Origin: Apteryx mantelli
Taxonomy: Eukaryota; Chordata; Aves; Apterygiformes; Apterygidae
Direction: 5' to 3'
Length of the DNA stretch: 64,000 nucleotides
Assembly: GCF_036417845.1 (NCBI RefSeq)
Contig: NC_089981.1
Span: 1,071,501 to 1,135,500, forward strand
Part shown: in pieces, positions 9,018 through 20,099 of the stretch
How the letters are laid out: the number at the start of each line of letters is the position of its first letter
How positions within the stretch are numbered: the first letter of the stretch is position 1
Notes under the pieces: generated by a model
Seen by the model: only the letters and a program-made list of their open reading frames with translations
Databases searched by the model: none
What the model was told of the DNA's origin: nothing
Translations under genes and position numbers: made by a program

Positions 9018-12000
9018 CGCTGAGCTGCAGTAATGCCTGGGATGCAGCTCTCGGGGCCCCCAGCACCTCCAGGAGCCTCTGCCACGCTCTGACACCAGGG
9101 TGAGGCTGGCAAAAATACCTTCCTTGCTCCCTGCGAGCCAAGATCTGGGCACTGGACCCCTCTGCCTGCCGCAGGGGTGCAAAGCCCGGTGTGGGACTCC
9201 TGGACGCTCCTCTGATGGGGCTGCGGACCAGGATGGAGCATCCTGCCGCCGGCCTGCGGCACCTAGGGGATGCACCCACGGGAGCCCAGACCCTGGTTTG
9301 GGGCAGGGGAAGAGGGGAACGACCCACAGGTCCCGGCACGGGTGGCAGCCCGAGCGCTGGCACCGGGGCCCGTCGCCGGTGCCTCCGGCGCGCGGCATCG
9401 GATAACCCCTCCTGCTTCCTTCGCAGCTGCCCCGGGCGGCTATCGGCCCCGCGGCCCCACGGCCGCTCGCTCGCCCGCCCCGCGACTCGTCGCCCCGTCG
9501 CCAGCTCCGCGGCGGGCGGCGAAACGGCCCCTTTTGCCTGAATCAGGTGCGGAAAGCACGTAACCGAAAGGAGAAAAAAAAAAAGGGGGAAAAAAAAAAA
9601 GCGGCAAAAGATGACAATGATTAAAAAAAAGGAGTTTAAAGGGGGGGGGGCACGCCAGGGAGGTGCCGCCTGCCGCGGGACGCAGGGGAGCCGGCGCGAG
9701 GCCGGGGCTGGGTTGCTCCCCGCAAAGCCCTCGGGACGCAGCCGCCGGCGCCGGCACTCGGCGCCGGGCGGACGGACAAACGCTCGCACGTGCTTTCCTC
9801 TTCCCAAAAGCAGAAAAGGACGGGGGGGGGGGGGGGGGGAGGCTTGACGGCACCGTCACGAGGAGCCTGTGTATAAAACGCGCTTGGCGACTGTTGCTAG
9901 GAGGGAATTTGGGACCGGCCCTTAATTTCAAGCATTTATAAAGGGAAGGCAGAGAAGCGGCGGGGGCGGCGGCGGGGGGGGGAGCGAAGCAGCCGTGCCG
10001 GTGGGCTCCGCAGGCAGGGCGGCCCCGGCTGGCCGCAGGACCCGCAAGGCAGGCGGCAGCCTGGCGGGACGGGCAGCGGCCTCGGAGAGCGGGCGGCCGC
10101 TCGCTCCGGGATGCCCGGCCGGCCTGGAAAGCGCTGGCTCGCGAACGGATGAGGCGAGCGCGACCCCCCCCCCCCGCGTGCCGGAGGCTGCCGCGAGCCC
10201 TGCCGGGCTTCAGCTGGAGTTTCCAGCAACGCCTCCGTCCTCGCAGGGTCAAGTTCATCTCGGACGTCATCCGGGCGAACTGGTCCCAAATTCCCTCCTG
10301 GCATCAGTCGCCAATCGCCCGCCGGCGAGGGGCACCCGTGCCGGGACGCGGCCCGCTCCGCTCCGCTCCGAGCCCCCGGCGCTCCCGCTGCTCAGCGACG
10401 CGGCACGCGGAGGAGACGGGCCCTGTGCACCGGCGCGCGGGGTCGGGACGGTTCGCAGCGTCAGGCTTTTCCGACCGGATCTGCGGCCGCTTCCCACCCG
10501 CACTAGCCCTCTCCGAGGGGCAACGCCCGGCCCGGCGGGATGGCCTGCTCTAGGACGTACGTGCGCCCGCGACGGCACGCACGTGCACGCGGACCCCGCT
10601 TGCGCCAGCCTCCCGCCCCGCGGCACGGCACGGCACGGCACCCAGTCCCGCAGCCCCAGCGCTGACGGAGAAACGCCGGCTGCCAGGCTGCAAAGTCCAC
10701 CGGCCGGCCGCTTTCAGCTCAGGTTTAAACGGCTTGTTTTCCGGGCAATTAGCACTGGTTAATTAGAGAGCGAAGCCGAGGCGCTCCGGCATGGGGTTGA
10801 GCGCCTCAGCTCGCCGCAGCCCTGAGCAGCCCCGGGCAACGAGCGGCCTCGCTGCGGCACCGATTTATCTCCTCGCCTCCAACGGAGCAAGGCCGGCGAG
10901 CGCCGGGGCCGGGGACCGGGGCTCCGCCGCGGGTGGTGCTGGTGCTGGTGGTGGTGCCCAGCGGTTCCTGGGCGATGCAGGGCTCGCCTCTGGGCCACCG
11001 ACCGCTGCCGGCGGGAGGCAGCGCGCACGAGGCCGCGGGGACGGGAGCGCAGGGTAAATGCGGCGCTTGCTTGCTCTCCCCGCTGCCCCTCTGCTACCCC
11101 AGCGCTCTCCGTAAATCTCTTCCTTATCTGCCGGCGCGGACGGAGCCACGCACGCACGTGCTGCAGGCAAGGCAGCGGCTGGCAGCCCGCAAGGACCCGT
11201 GCGCGCCGTCGCCACGCTTAGCGGTGGCTGGGTGACGTGACCGAGGCCGGGTGGCCCCCGCAGGGACCCGGGCGCCTCTCGTCCTGCGGTGTCCCCGTGC
11301 CGGGCACGGCGGGACACCCCGGGGCGAGCGAGGGGGGAAGGAGGTGGTGGCGGGGAGCGGGGCGGCGCGGCGCTTCCCCGCAGCTCTCGCGCCAGCGTTC
11401 GCTGCGACTCGGTGGGATATAGCAACTCCGTTTTTACCGCCGCTTACCGACGACGGGATTACCTGCCTCGTTAGCGCTGCGGCTCGCCGCGTGGGATTTG
11501 CTCGGCGCCGCATGAGCGGCAGCCAGCTGGCTGCTCCGGGAGGAGAGGGTCCCTGCAACGGGAGCGGAGGGTCCCTCCGAGGGGCCGGCGGGCAGACGGG
11601 GACACCGTCCCCTCTCTGTCGGCGGGCCGCGACGCTTTGCGCTGCTTCCCCCCAAGCCCCCGCGGCCGCAGGCGAGCGATCGCCCGGCGAGAGCACGAGC
11701 GAGCTCGCGGCCGCCGCGACGGTGCAGAAAACTCCTCGAGCCCGATCCAAGCGTGGCCGAGGCCTGCCGAGGCATCCGACGTGGATTATTGTTTTCTGAG
11801 CGCCGCGTAAGCCGGCGATCCCGCGCGACCGGCCTCTCGACGGCGCCGGGGGGCCGAGCGGCGAGGCCAACGGATTCGGCACGCGGCTGCCCCGTGCCGT
11901 AGGGACGCCCTGCCCTCCCTCCCTGGCTCCGTCCGGGACTTGGACGCAAGGAAAAGCTCCTGCCCTTGCCCGCAAGGACGCCGGGACTGACAGCAGCAGC

Positions 12001-13160
12001 CCAAACCCCCCCCCAACGAGGCAAAGGGGGCAAGCAAAAGCCCCCGCAGCGAGCTGCCGCAGGAATTCTCCCCGTCCCAGTCCCAGCCGTACGAGCCTCC
12101 CCAGGCTGGTCTCTAGAGCCCTACTTTTGGGTCCAAGGCACGAAAAAGCCGAGCCCAGGCCCAGCCGGGAGGGATCCCAGGCGGGCTACAACCGTCCTCG
12201 AGCGGCTCACGCCTGAGCAGCCCGTACCCGATACGCTCCAGGGCTGCAGCTGCGGACCGGGGAGTTTCCATCCGCCTGCAAAGGCTTTGCGAGGAGCAGC
12301 TCCTTGGCTCTCCCATGCCGGAAAGGACTCGTACGGACAACCCCGGGGAGAAATCAAAGCTGCACAGAGCCTCCCCCCCCCGCCGAAAACACCCAGCCTG
12401 CCTGCTGTGCTCCCTGGAAGCAGCGATCAAAGCCGCTCCGGAGGCAGGATGCTAGGGAGCCACGCAGGAAAACTTTGCGTGCCAAGCTCGCCTTCCGCTG
12501 CGGCGCCGGCGGGGAGCGTGCCGGCCCGTGCCGGAGCGGGCAGGGACGCAGAGGCGTGCTTGCGGAGCTGAGCCCCGTTCCCTGGGGGATCGAGGGGACG
12601 GAGAGGCGAGACGCCGGGCGCCCCGCAGCCGCGCCGCCCCGGGGCACGCCGCACGCTCCGGGCACCACGCGGTGGGGAGCGCGGCGGCCACGCTGCCACG
12701 CTGGGGCTTCCCAGATGCTGCTTGCCTGGCGCCGGGCCGTTAATTCCTCCTCTTCGCCTCCTCCCACTCATTTGCTAGATATTTCCCAAACCTCTTATTT
12801 TTAGGTTGCAGCTGAGAAGCTGTGAACGTGAGGCTCCTGCGCAGGATCCCAAGCGCGGTGCGGGTGGGAGCCACAGCAGGACCCGGGGCAGGGCTCCCAA
12901 ACCCTGCCGGGGCAGGCAGCAGGAGGCAGTGGGAGAGACCGGAGTGGGAGACTCCAGAGGCAGGAGAGGGGCCCCGGCCACAGGCGCACGGGACGCAGCC
13001 GGACCCCAGCGGTTGACCCTCTCCAGAGAAAGCCTGAGGAGCACTGCATCCAAAGGCACCAGGCACGCGCAGGGCGAGAGGGAACAGGCGCCTGCTCTCC
13101 ATCTGTGCATCTGTCTGTCTACCCGTGCATCCCCCTCTCAGATACATCCATCAATCTCTC

Positions 13161-13197
13161 CATCCATCCATCCATCCATCCATCCATCCATCCATCC
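13161..13197. repeat. (CATC)n microsatellite
   Basis: About nine CATC units form a perfect run, followed and preceded by degenerate CATC/CTGT steps (about 13100-13260). It lies in SYT7 intron 1. Confidence 0.93.
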
Positions 13198-14110
13198 CTC
13201 GTACACATCTGTTTACTCATCCAGCCATCTGTCCATCCCCCAGAGCTGTCAATCTGTCCGTCTCTGCCTCCCCCGCGCGGCGCTGGCTGCCTGTCCACGC
13301 TGCCCCGGTGGCTTTGCCTCAGGACTCCCGAATCCCGCTCGCCGACGGGTCTCCCTGCGCCAGGGACCCAGCAGAGACGGGCCACGCGCCCAGCGCCGGC
13401 GGCTCGGAGGGCAGCCCTCCCGCAGCGGCCCCCCTGCCCGGCCCTCCCAGCCTGCCTGGCTTCTTCCCCTCATCCTAGCCCGGGACGGAGCCGCGGGGCA
13501 GGATTTACGTGCGCCCATGGCAGCTCCAGGTGGCCGTTCCCGCAGCTGGGAACACACGGACGCTTCTCCGCAACAAGCGCACCGGGCAAGGGCCAGCCAG
13601 CACGCGCGCCGCTCCCCAGAGGGACCGGGAGCACAAAGTTACGGCAGAAGAAGAGGAATTTGGCAAGTGTATACGGCCCTTTCCCCAACGCTCTCCCAGT
13701 CTCCGACTGTTTGTGGCTCGGGATTTCCCAAGACTACGTGGTTTCTCCGCTCAGTGGTCCCCAAGGGATCTCTCTTCCCTGGAGGGTCTGGTCCCCCCCT
13801 TGAACGCCCAGGACTTTCTGCAGCCATGCCATCCTTCGGCAGCCGGTCCCACAGCGTTCTTATCCGCCACGCGAAGAACCTCCCTCCTCGCTCCGAGCCT
13901 TTTTGCCCTCTCTAGACGGCTCCCGACGCCGTGAAGGCTGTCCCTGCCCCAGAACGTGGACGTGGGCAGGAGCACGGGGCTCGTCTCCCACGCACGCAGC
14001 CCCTGCCAGAAGCCCCCCGCCCAGGGAAGGCGCAGCAGCATCTTGCCCAGGTGCAGCCCCAGCGCTGGCAGGTCCTCGCCCAGCGGCAACCGGATTAGCT
14101 GAGCGACGGT

Positions 14111-14136
14111 GGGAGGAGGAGGAGGAGGAGGAGGAA
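14111..14136. repeat. (GGA)n run
   Basis: A run of about eight GGA units lies in SYT7 intron 1. Confidence 0.88.
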
Positions 14137-15131
14137 GGCTCTGAGGATGGAGAGGCGGGGGGGGACCGCGCTCACGAAACCCCTGCTCGCGGGGAGGCGA
14201 GGGCTGGGCTTGCGGGCACGCTTCTGCCCCGCCGCCCGTATCGGCAGCAACGCACGCCAGGCGCGAGCGGCGGCACCACCCGGCACGGCGCTGCCTCCGG
14301 GTGCCGCTCCAGCCCGGGGCGCGCGTCGCTGCCAGCTCCCGCGGTGCCCGCCGACGCTGCTCGGCCTCGCGCTCCGGGCAGGGGCCGGCATCTCGAGGAC
14401 CCGTTGCCGGTGCAAATCCTCCCGCGCTCCCACGGGCCCTGATCCCCAGCCACCAAGGGGTCGCACCGAGCGGGAACGCCTGCCCCCCACTGCCACCACC
14501 GGTGTCCCACGGGCGCAGCTCCCAGCAGCGGCACGCAGGACCCCCGGGGGCTGCAGCCGCAGGGCTCCCCCAGCAGCGCGCCCCGGTCCGCGCTGTCCTT
14601 CCTCCGGCGCCCCCGCCGCCCTCCACCACCCCCGGCTTCGTTCCCGTCAGCGACATCGGCCGCTTCCCTTTCAAACCTCATTAACTCCCCCCCCCCCCAC
14701 AAGGTGACCCTCCGCCCGGCTCGCCTGCCCTCCCACAGCGGGAAGCTGCGCGGATGGGCGCCCCGGCGAGCCCCTCGGCCGCCCGGCACGGAGCAGCCCC
14801 TGCGCCGGCCCCGACGCCCCCGCGGCCACCGGGCACCGCGTGCCGCCCCGGGGAGCCCGAGCCCCCCGCTCCACGCTTTCCCCGGCGCTCTGCCTTTGCA
14901 CGCAGTCCCCCGCGCGCCCGCCCCGCTGCCTGCTCGCCGAAAGCCCTTCCCCTGCCGGATTCATCCATAATAGATATCGTAGCCGAGCCCCCAGGGGCCG
15001 GGGGGGGGGGGGTGGCAGCGATATTATCTTGCATCTGTCTTCACTCCCCTCTCCCCCGCCCTTCCCCGGCAGGCTGAAAAGCCGCGAGATCAGGCGGTGC
15101 AAAGCCGCCTCCGGCTCCTCTCCTGCTCCTC

Positions 15132-15164
15132 GGTGTGGTGGTGGTGGTGGTGGTGGTGGGGGGG
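15132..15164. repeat. (GGT)n run followed by a G tract
   Basis: About nine GGT units grade into a run of G, with a C tract shortly after at about 15178-15194. It lies in SYT7 intron 1. Confidence 0.88.
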
Positions 15165-15507
15165 ATCGTCCAGACCTTCCCCCCCCCCCCCCCGAAGCCC
15201 AAAGCCAGGGTCTGGCCGCCCAGCCTAGCGCTAGCCCCCTCCCCATCGCTGCCGCCCCCGGCCGCCGGACCGGGGCCACGCGTGCCGCCCGCGCGCCGCA
15301 CCGGAGCTACTCCGGGAGGCAGCGGCCCCGAGCGCGTTGGAGGAGGGCTGCTTGCTCCCGCGGCGGCGGAGAGCGAGCCAAAGCCGGCAGGACACGCCGG
15401 AGAGGGCCAGGCGGAGCAGGCGAGGCGCAGCCGGGGGGGTGGGGGGGGGGCTTAGCCGCACGCACGCACCGCTGCTGCTGCAAGGCATGCGGCGGAGCGG
15501 GGCGCCG

Positions 15508-15530
15508 GGATGGGATGGGATGGGATGGGA
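15508..15530. repeat. (GGGAT)n run
   Basis: Four to five GGGAT units lie in SYT7 intron 1. The same pentamer recurs at 7232-7265 and in the 30.8-31.5 kb block. Confidence 0.88.
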
Positions 15531-18500
15531 CGGGGCGACGCTCCGCGGCACGGCAGGAGCCACCCCCTGCGCCTGAGCCCGCGGCCCGGCGGCACCGGGG
15601 GGGGGCAGGAAGGGATGCAGCCCCACGCGGGATGCACGGCTGCAGCAGGTGCCCGGCGCTCCGCAAGGCCACGCGGCGGCACAACCCTCGGCTCTTTGTC
15701 TGCCTTCCCCCCCCGGATTATCCACCGGCCCCGTCCTGCGACCTGCCCCCGATGGCGTTTCGGCTTATTTTTAACCCGGCTGCCGGCTTTCGGCCCGGCC
15801 CTGGGGACCGGCGCCGCCGTCCCTCCCGACGCCTGCCGCGCGGGCACGCGGAGCTCCCCGCCGCTCCCCGCGGCCCGCCCGGAGACAGCGCTCGGGGAAA
15901 AGGCCCAGCCACCTGGTTATTTATTCACCGCCTCCGGAGGGGCCCTCGCGGCTCCGCTCTCGGCTCCCTCCGGCTGCGAGCGGGAGGCTGCCGGGAGAAA
16001 CGGAGCCTGGCAGGGAGGGGAAGGCAGGGATGCGCGGCGGCAGCGGACAGACAGATGGACGGAGCAGGGCCCGAGGCGGACAGGGGATCCGAGACGGGGT
16101 GCGAGGCTCGGTGCCCCGGCACCTGCTCGTTGCACGGAGGGGGATGGAGCAGCAGGGATCAAACTGCCTCCCAGGAGAGGGGACAGCTGGCATTGGCACG
16201 GGGAAGGGGCAGGACAGGAGGTCTCGCATCGCACGGGCGAGGAGGGAGGGATCTGGCTCCAGAGGAGCCGGCCCGGCATGAGGGAGATCCATCTCTGTGA
16301 CAGGGAGGGCACCTTCTGCTCCGAAGCCAATCTCCGCTTCGCACTCCGTCATGGGTTTCCTGACACGCTGCAGGACGCGGGTACCGCAGGCAGCGGTCCT
16401 GTGAGCAGCACAGGCCCCCCCGCAGCACCCTCTGCCAAACCCTGCCTGCACCCACCTGTGGGGGAGATGCTCTGCAAAGCACCTCGGCTTGGGCCCAATT
16501 TCAGCCGTGCCAAAACACCTCTCCGCACCCAAGGCCCTGCTCCCTTGCAACGTCTCCCCATTCCTAGCGGAGCCGGGCTTCACGCTCCCTATAATTAACT
16601 AAAACTCACACCCTGGGCTGCAAGGCTTCCTTTGCCCTGGATCACAAAGCACTTTGCAGGTGGCAGCAAACAAAGTTTCCCAAATTAGCTCGTAACATCT
16701 CTTTCCCCCTGCCACGAAATGCAGCCAGCGCTGGGGAGCCCAAACCGCCGTCCCCAGCACGGCCGCACAGAGAGCAGCAGGAAAGGGCAGTGCCGTGCGC
16801 GGCCGCAGGAATTCCTGCCAGCCGGAAGCGCGAGGCGGCGGGTTCGCCGGGACGTGGCCACGTTGCACGCAGATCTCGCCCGGGTGGGATCTGCCCGCAG
16901 AGGAGCGAGGCGCGGTGCTCGAAAGCGCCTCCCTCCCTCGGCTCAGCACCGCCAGCGCGGCCCTCCTCCAGCCGCAGAAGGGCCTCTCCCCTGCCAAATC
17001 CAGAGGACGCCCCCATGTCCTCACGTGGCTATCCCAGACCCCTGTGCCCCGGCTCTCCCCAACAGCCAGCGGCACCGGAGGCCTCGGGGGCACAAACGCC
17101 CAGCTCTTGCTCTGCCCAAGGACCGCACGGGAGCAGGGGGCCGAGCTCCCGGCGCGCTGGAGTCCTGCGGGTCCGAGCGGAGCAGGCTGAGGAGCACCCA
17201 GGCTGCCCCGTGGCCCCTTCCGCATCCAGCCATGGGCAACGCGGGGTCCCGGTGCGACGGCGGGGATGCGCGGCGCAAGGGTGCTGCGAGCTCCCGCCAA
17301 GTGGTGCGGCCCGGGCATGCGTTTCCCGCGCCGGGCAGCTCCGCGGGGCCAACGCCACGTGGGGGACGGGGTCAGACAAAAGGCCCCTGCCGGCATTGCT
17401 CCTGGCCTTCGCCAGCGGAGGAAAGCCTCGGGCATCCGCAGGCAGCACGGCCCCGCCTCGGCTCCGCAGCGGCACGGAAGGAAAGGAGGCAGCGCGCTAG
17501 GGCACGAAGGCAGCAGAGGGCAAAAGGGAAACAGCGAATCAAGCAGGCAGCGTCCCGGTGCCAGCCGGGAGCCACCCGGCGTGGCTGTACCGCGTGCGCC
17601 TGGGCCCTGCCAGGGCACCCCGCTGCCGACGGCGCAGAGCCGAACGGCCCAGATCACGGCCGGGTCACTGGAGACGTGGGAAAACTCCCGTTCGGTGGGA
17701 GACGGAGCAGGCAGGGATGTCTGGTTTGGGAAAAGGAGAGGCGAAGGGATCCGACCCTGGTCCGAAACCCAGGGGCTCGGGACGGCGCAGGCTCTGCCGT
17801 TTAACCTTGCTGCCGGCTAGCAAGCCCGGGGAGCGGCGAAGGCACCGCAAGCCCTGGCAGCGCCGTCAGCAGCAGGTAAGGAGACCATCAGGTGGAGGCC
17901 GGCGGCAAACCGGGAGCAGGCACGCAGCTTGCAGGGGAAACAAGCTCAGGCGCTGTGGCAGGAGGCGCTCACCCCCCTCGGGCTGCAGGAAGGGCAGCCC
18001 AGCCGCGATGCCGCCAGCTGGGAACGGGCTCGCAGCCCCGCTCTGCCACGGACCTGTGGGGTGACCTTGGGCCGGGCACTCGGCGACGCTGTGCTGCCTT
18101 TCCCTGTCCGTAAGGGCACCTCCGCGGGGGCATGAGACCCGGCCACTCCGCCGCTGCAGCAAGGGGGACTGCTGTGCGTCCAGCGAGGGAGAAACGTCCC
18201 AGCACAGGCAGCTAGTCCCGAGCTGCCAACTGCCGGGCAGCATCAGCGCTGCCAGAAACAGGTGCCGGAGGAACGCGTTGCCCGGCGCTGCCCCAGCTCG
18301 CTGGCTCCCGCAGGCCGCGCTCCGCCGAGCGCCCCAGGCACGTCGGTCGGTGCCGGCAGCGCCTGCTCTCCGAGCGCCAGGGCTCCCCCACGTCTCCCGC
18401 CGGCACGTCCCCACGCTACCGCAGGACACGCCGTCCTTCTGCCCGCCGAGCCGGCGGCAGCCGCTCCCTCGGCCCCAGGACCCCGCAGGTAAGCGGCTGC

Positions 18501-19189
18501 CAGGCCCGGCGAGCCATGTCGCCGCCGGCAGCATCCCTTCCCCTGCGCCTCCTTGTCACGCCGGCGCAGGGACGGGGCCGCCGCGAGCCCTCCGGATGAG
18601 CCCCCCAGCTTCCTCCAGACGGGGCTCACCGATGCCTTCCGAGCATGAGCTCAGCAAAACGGCGCCGGCTGAAGCACCTTCCCAAACCGTCCTCGGTGGG
18701 CAGAGGCGCAGTGGGAAGGCGCTGGGGGGGGGGGGGCAATCAGGGCTCGGGGGAGCCCCGGAAGCGGAGGGCTGAGGCAGGCGGCGATGTTCTCTGCTTC
18801 AGGGCTGGGTGCTGGCCCCCGTCGGCGGGCTCGCCTCGGGGTCCGCACCGAGGGCTGCCCCCCCCCCGGTGCCCTGCCGGTGCCGGGCGCCCCGCTGGCA
18901 GCGGAGCAGCCCAGGGCCCCGCGCTCGCCTCGGGCTGGCGCAAGGCTGCTCTGCCGGGGGCCGCGGGCTCACCGGGACCTGCTGCTCGCCCCGGGGCTGC
19001 GGCTGCGGCTGGGGCTGCCCGGGGAGCCGGCGCTGTCCCGGCAGCAGCGGGCGCCGCGGCGGCTCCGCGGGGCGACGAGTCGCTCGGAAAGCGGCGGCGG
19101 CGGCGACTTTCTCCCCAAACTGCCCCAAGTCCCGGCCCCCCCCCCAACACCTTCCTCCCCCGCGGTGCTCGGCGCTGCAGGGCGCTCAC

Positions 19190-19220
19190 CTCCGCTGGCA
19201 GCCTCCGGGTGGAGGTGCAT
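19190..19220 (-). CDS. SYT7: SYT7 coding exon 1 (start codon, lumenal N-terminus)
   Basis: This exon encodes the extreme N-terminus of synaptotagmin-7, an 11-residue tail (MHLHPEAASG plus one base of the next Gly) that precedes the membrane segment and faces the vesicle lumen or cell exterior. The ATG at 19220-19218 has G at -3. The exon ends in one extra base followed by GTGAGC, a consensus donor (19189 leftward), so its phase is 1. Exon 2 begins with the two bases needed to complete Gly, and the joined protein reads [15 protein letters not shown] recall mammalian SYT7 starting MYRDPEAASPGAPSRD, so the PEAAS...GAPSRD core agrees while residues 2-4 differ. The exon sits inside a CpG island, as expected for the promoter-proximal exon. 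The assignment rests on phase, donor and this short match; transcript evidence would settle it. Confidence 0.87.
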
Positions 19221-19230
19221 GGCGCCGGGC

Positions 19231-19308
19231 GGCGGGGCGCGGCGGCGGCGGCGGCGGCGGCGCGGCGGGGCGGCTGCTGCCCGGCGCGGCGGGGCCGCGG
19301 CTCATCAG

Positions 19309-19341
<33 letters not shown>

Positions 19342-19400
19342 GGCGCGGGGGCCGCGGGCGGCGGCGGCGGGGCGGCGGCGGGGCCCCGCATGCGGCGGGG
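19231..19400. repeat. GGC/GCC triplet-rich tract
   Basis: Several interrupted runs of GGC (plus strand) are present, the clearest at about 19240-19262 and 19311-19345. They lie just upstream of the SYT7 start codon and read as GCC on the gene strand. They translate as Ala, Arg or Pro runs in different frames, which explains the long open frames here. Confidence 0.85.
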
Positions 19401-19425
19401 GGCGGCGGAGCCCGAGCTGCCGCCC

Positions 19426-19427
<2 letters not shown>

Positions 19428-19457
<30 letters not shown>
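19428..19457. repeat. (CTG)10, read as (CAG)10 on the SYT7 strand
   Basis: Ten uninterrupted CTG units lie 208-237 nt upstream of the SYT7 start codon. On the SYT7 strand this is a CAG run. It probably lies in the 5' UTR or proximal promoter. Confidence 0.95.
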
Positions 19458-19459
<2 letters not shown>

Positions 19460-19479
19460 GGCGGGGCGGGCGCGGGCGG

Positions 19480-19545
19480 GTGTGTGTGTGTGCGCGCGTG
19501 TGTGTGTGTGTGTGCGCGCGTGTGTGCGCGTGTGTGCGCGCCCGA
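19480..19545. repeat. Alternating TG/CG dinucleotide tract
   Basis: About 65 bp of nearly uninterrupted alternating purine-pyrimidine sequence (TGTG... and GCGCG...) is present. Related CA/CG tracts follow at about 19670-19710 and 19790-19812. Confidence 0.9.
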
Positions 19546-19669
19546 TCGCACATCCACTTGCTGCTCGCTGCTGGTGGGAGAGGAAACTGCAGCCGCCGGG
19601 GCGAGAGGGATGCTCCGAGCCTCGCCTGCGCGCAGCCGGCACGGACACGCGCGGGGACACGCGCTGCCG

Positions 19670-19812
19670 CGCGCACACACACGCACACACACACACACGC
19701 ACACACACGGGGTCACCACGCGCATACACGCGCAGTAACACGCGCAGGGCACCGCGCGCACGTGGTAGCTCACGTGGCCTCCCGTGCAAGCACACACACA
19801 CACACGCACACG
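19670..19812. repeat. CA/CG-rich microsatellite tracts
   Basis: Two CA-repeat runs with interspersed CG (about 19674-19709 and 19791-19812) lie within GC-rich DNA upstream of SYT7. The surrounding 19710-19930 is also rich in CAC and CACG steps. Confidence 0.85.
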
Positions 19813-20099
19813 CTCGTCTGCACGCGTGCAAATGGAGTGACGCGCACGGGGCAGCGCGCACACACTCACGGCAACGCACAGAGCACTGCACACACGCGTG
19901 GCGATGAATACGGGGCGCAGGGCACACGCACGCAGCGTAACCCGCTCCCCGGAGCATAATCCAGTCCTGGTTTTCCTGGTGCCAGGGGCGGCGCGGCGGG
20001 GACCGCGGCTCAGGCGGCCGCCGCCAGCGGCAAAAAAAACCAGGCCCGGATTGCCACGTGTGGAGCGGGTCCGAGCCATGCGCTCGCTCCCACTGTTTG

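Larger units (their letters stand above)
7382..19189 (-). other. SYT7: SYT7 intron 1 (about 11.8 kb)
   Basis: This large first intron separates the start-codon exon from the transmembrane exon. It is GC- and CpG-rich over nearly its whole length and carries a CR1 LINE fragment (8325 to about 9017). It also holds an AT-rich island at 7876-7950, a second small AT island at about 10745-10768, a CATC microsatellite (13161-13197), GGA and GTG triplet runs (14111-14136 and 15132-15164), a GGGAT run (15508-15530), and many G or C runs. None of the many open frames shows a recognisable domain, and I see no second gene inside the intron. Confidence 0.75.
19221..19960 (-). promoter_or_regulatory. SYT7: SYT7 promoter and 5' UTR region, CpG island with triplet and TG/CA repeats
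   Basis: The DNA directly upstream of the SYT7 start codon is extremely CpG-rich and lacks an obvious TATA element, as usual for a neuronal CpG-island promoter. On the gene strand it contains GCC runs (about 19231-19400), a run of ten CAG units (19428-19457), and alternating purine-pyrimidine TG/CG tracts (about 19480-19545) and CA/CG tracts (about 19670-19710 and 19790-19812). The transcription start cannot be placed from sequence alone. The CAG and GCC runs lie 10-240 nt before the start codon, so they may be part of the 5' UTR. Open frames through this repeat-rich DNA are not regarded as genes. Confidence 0.65.
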
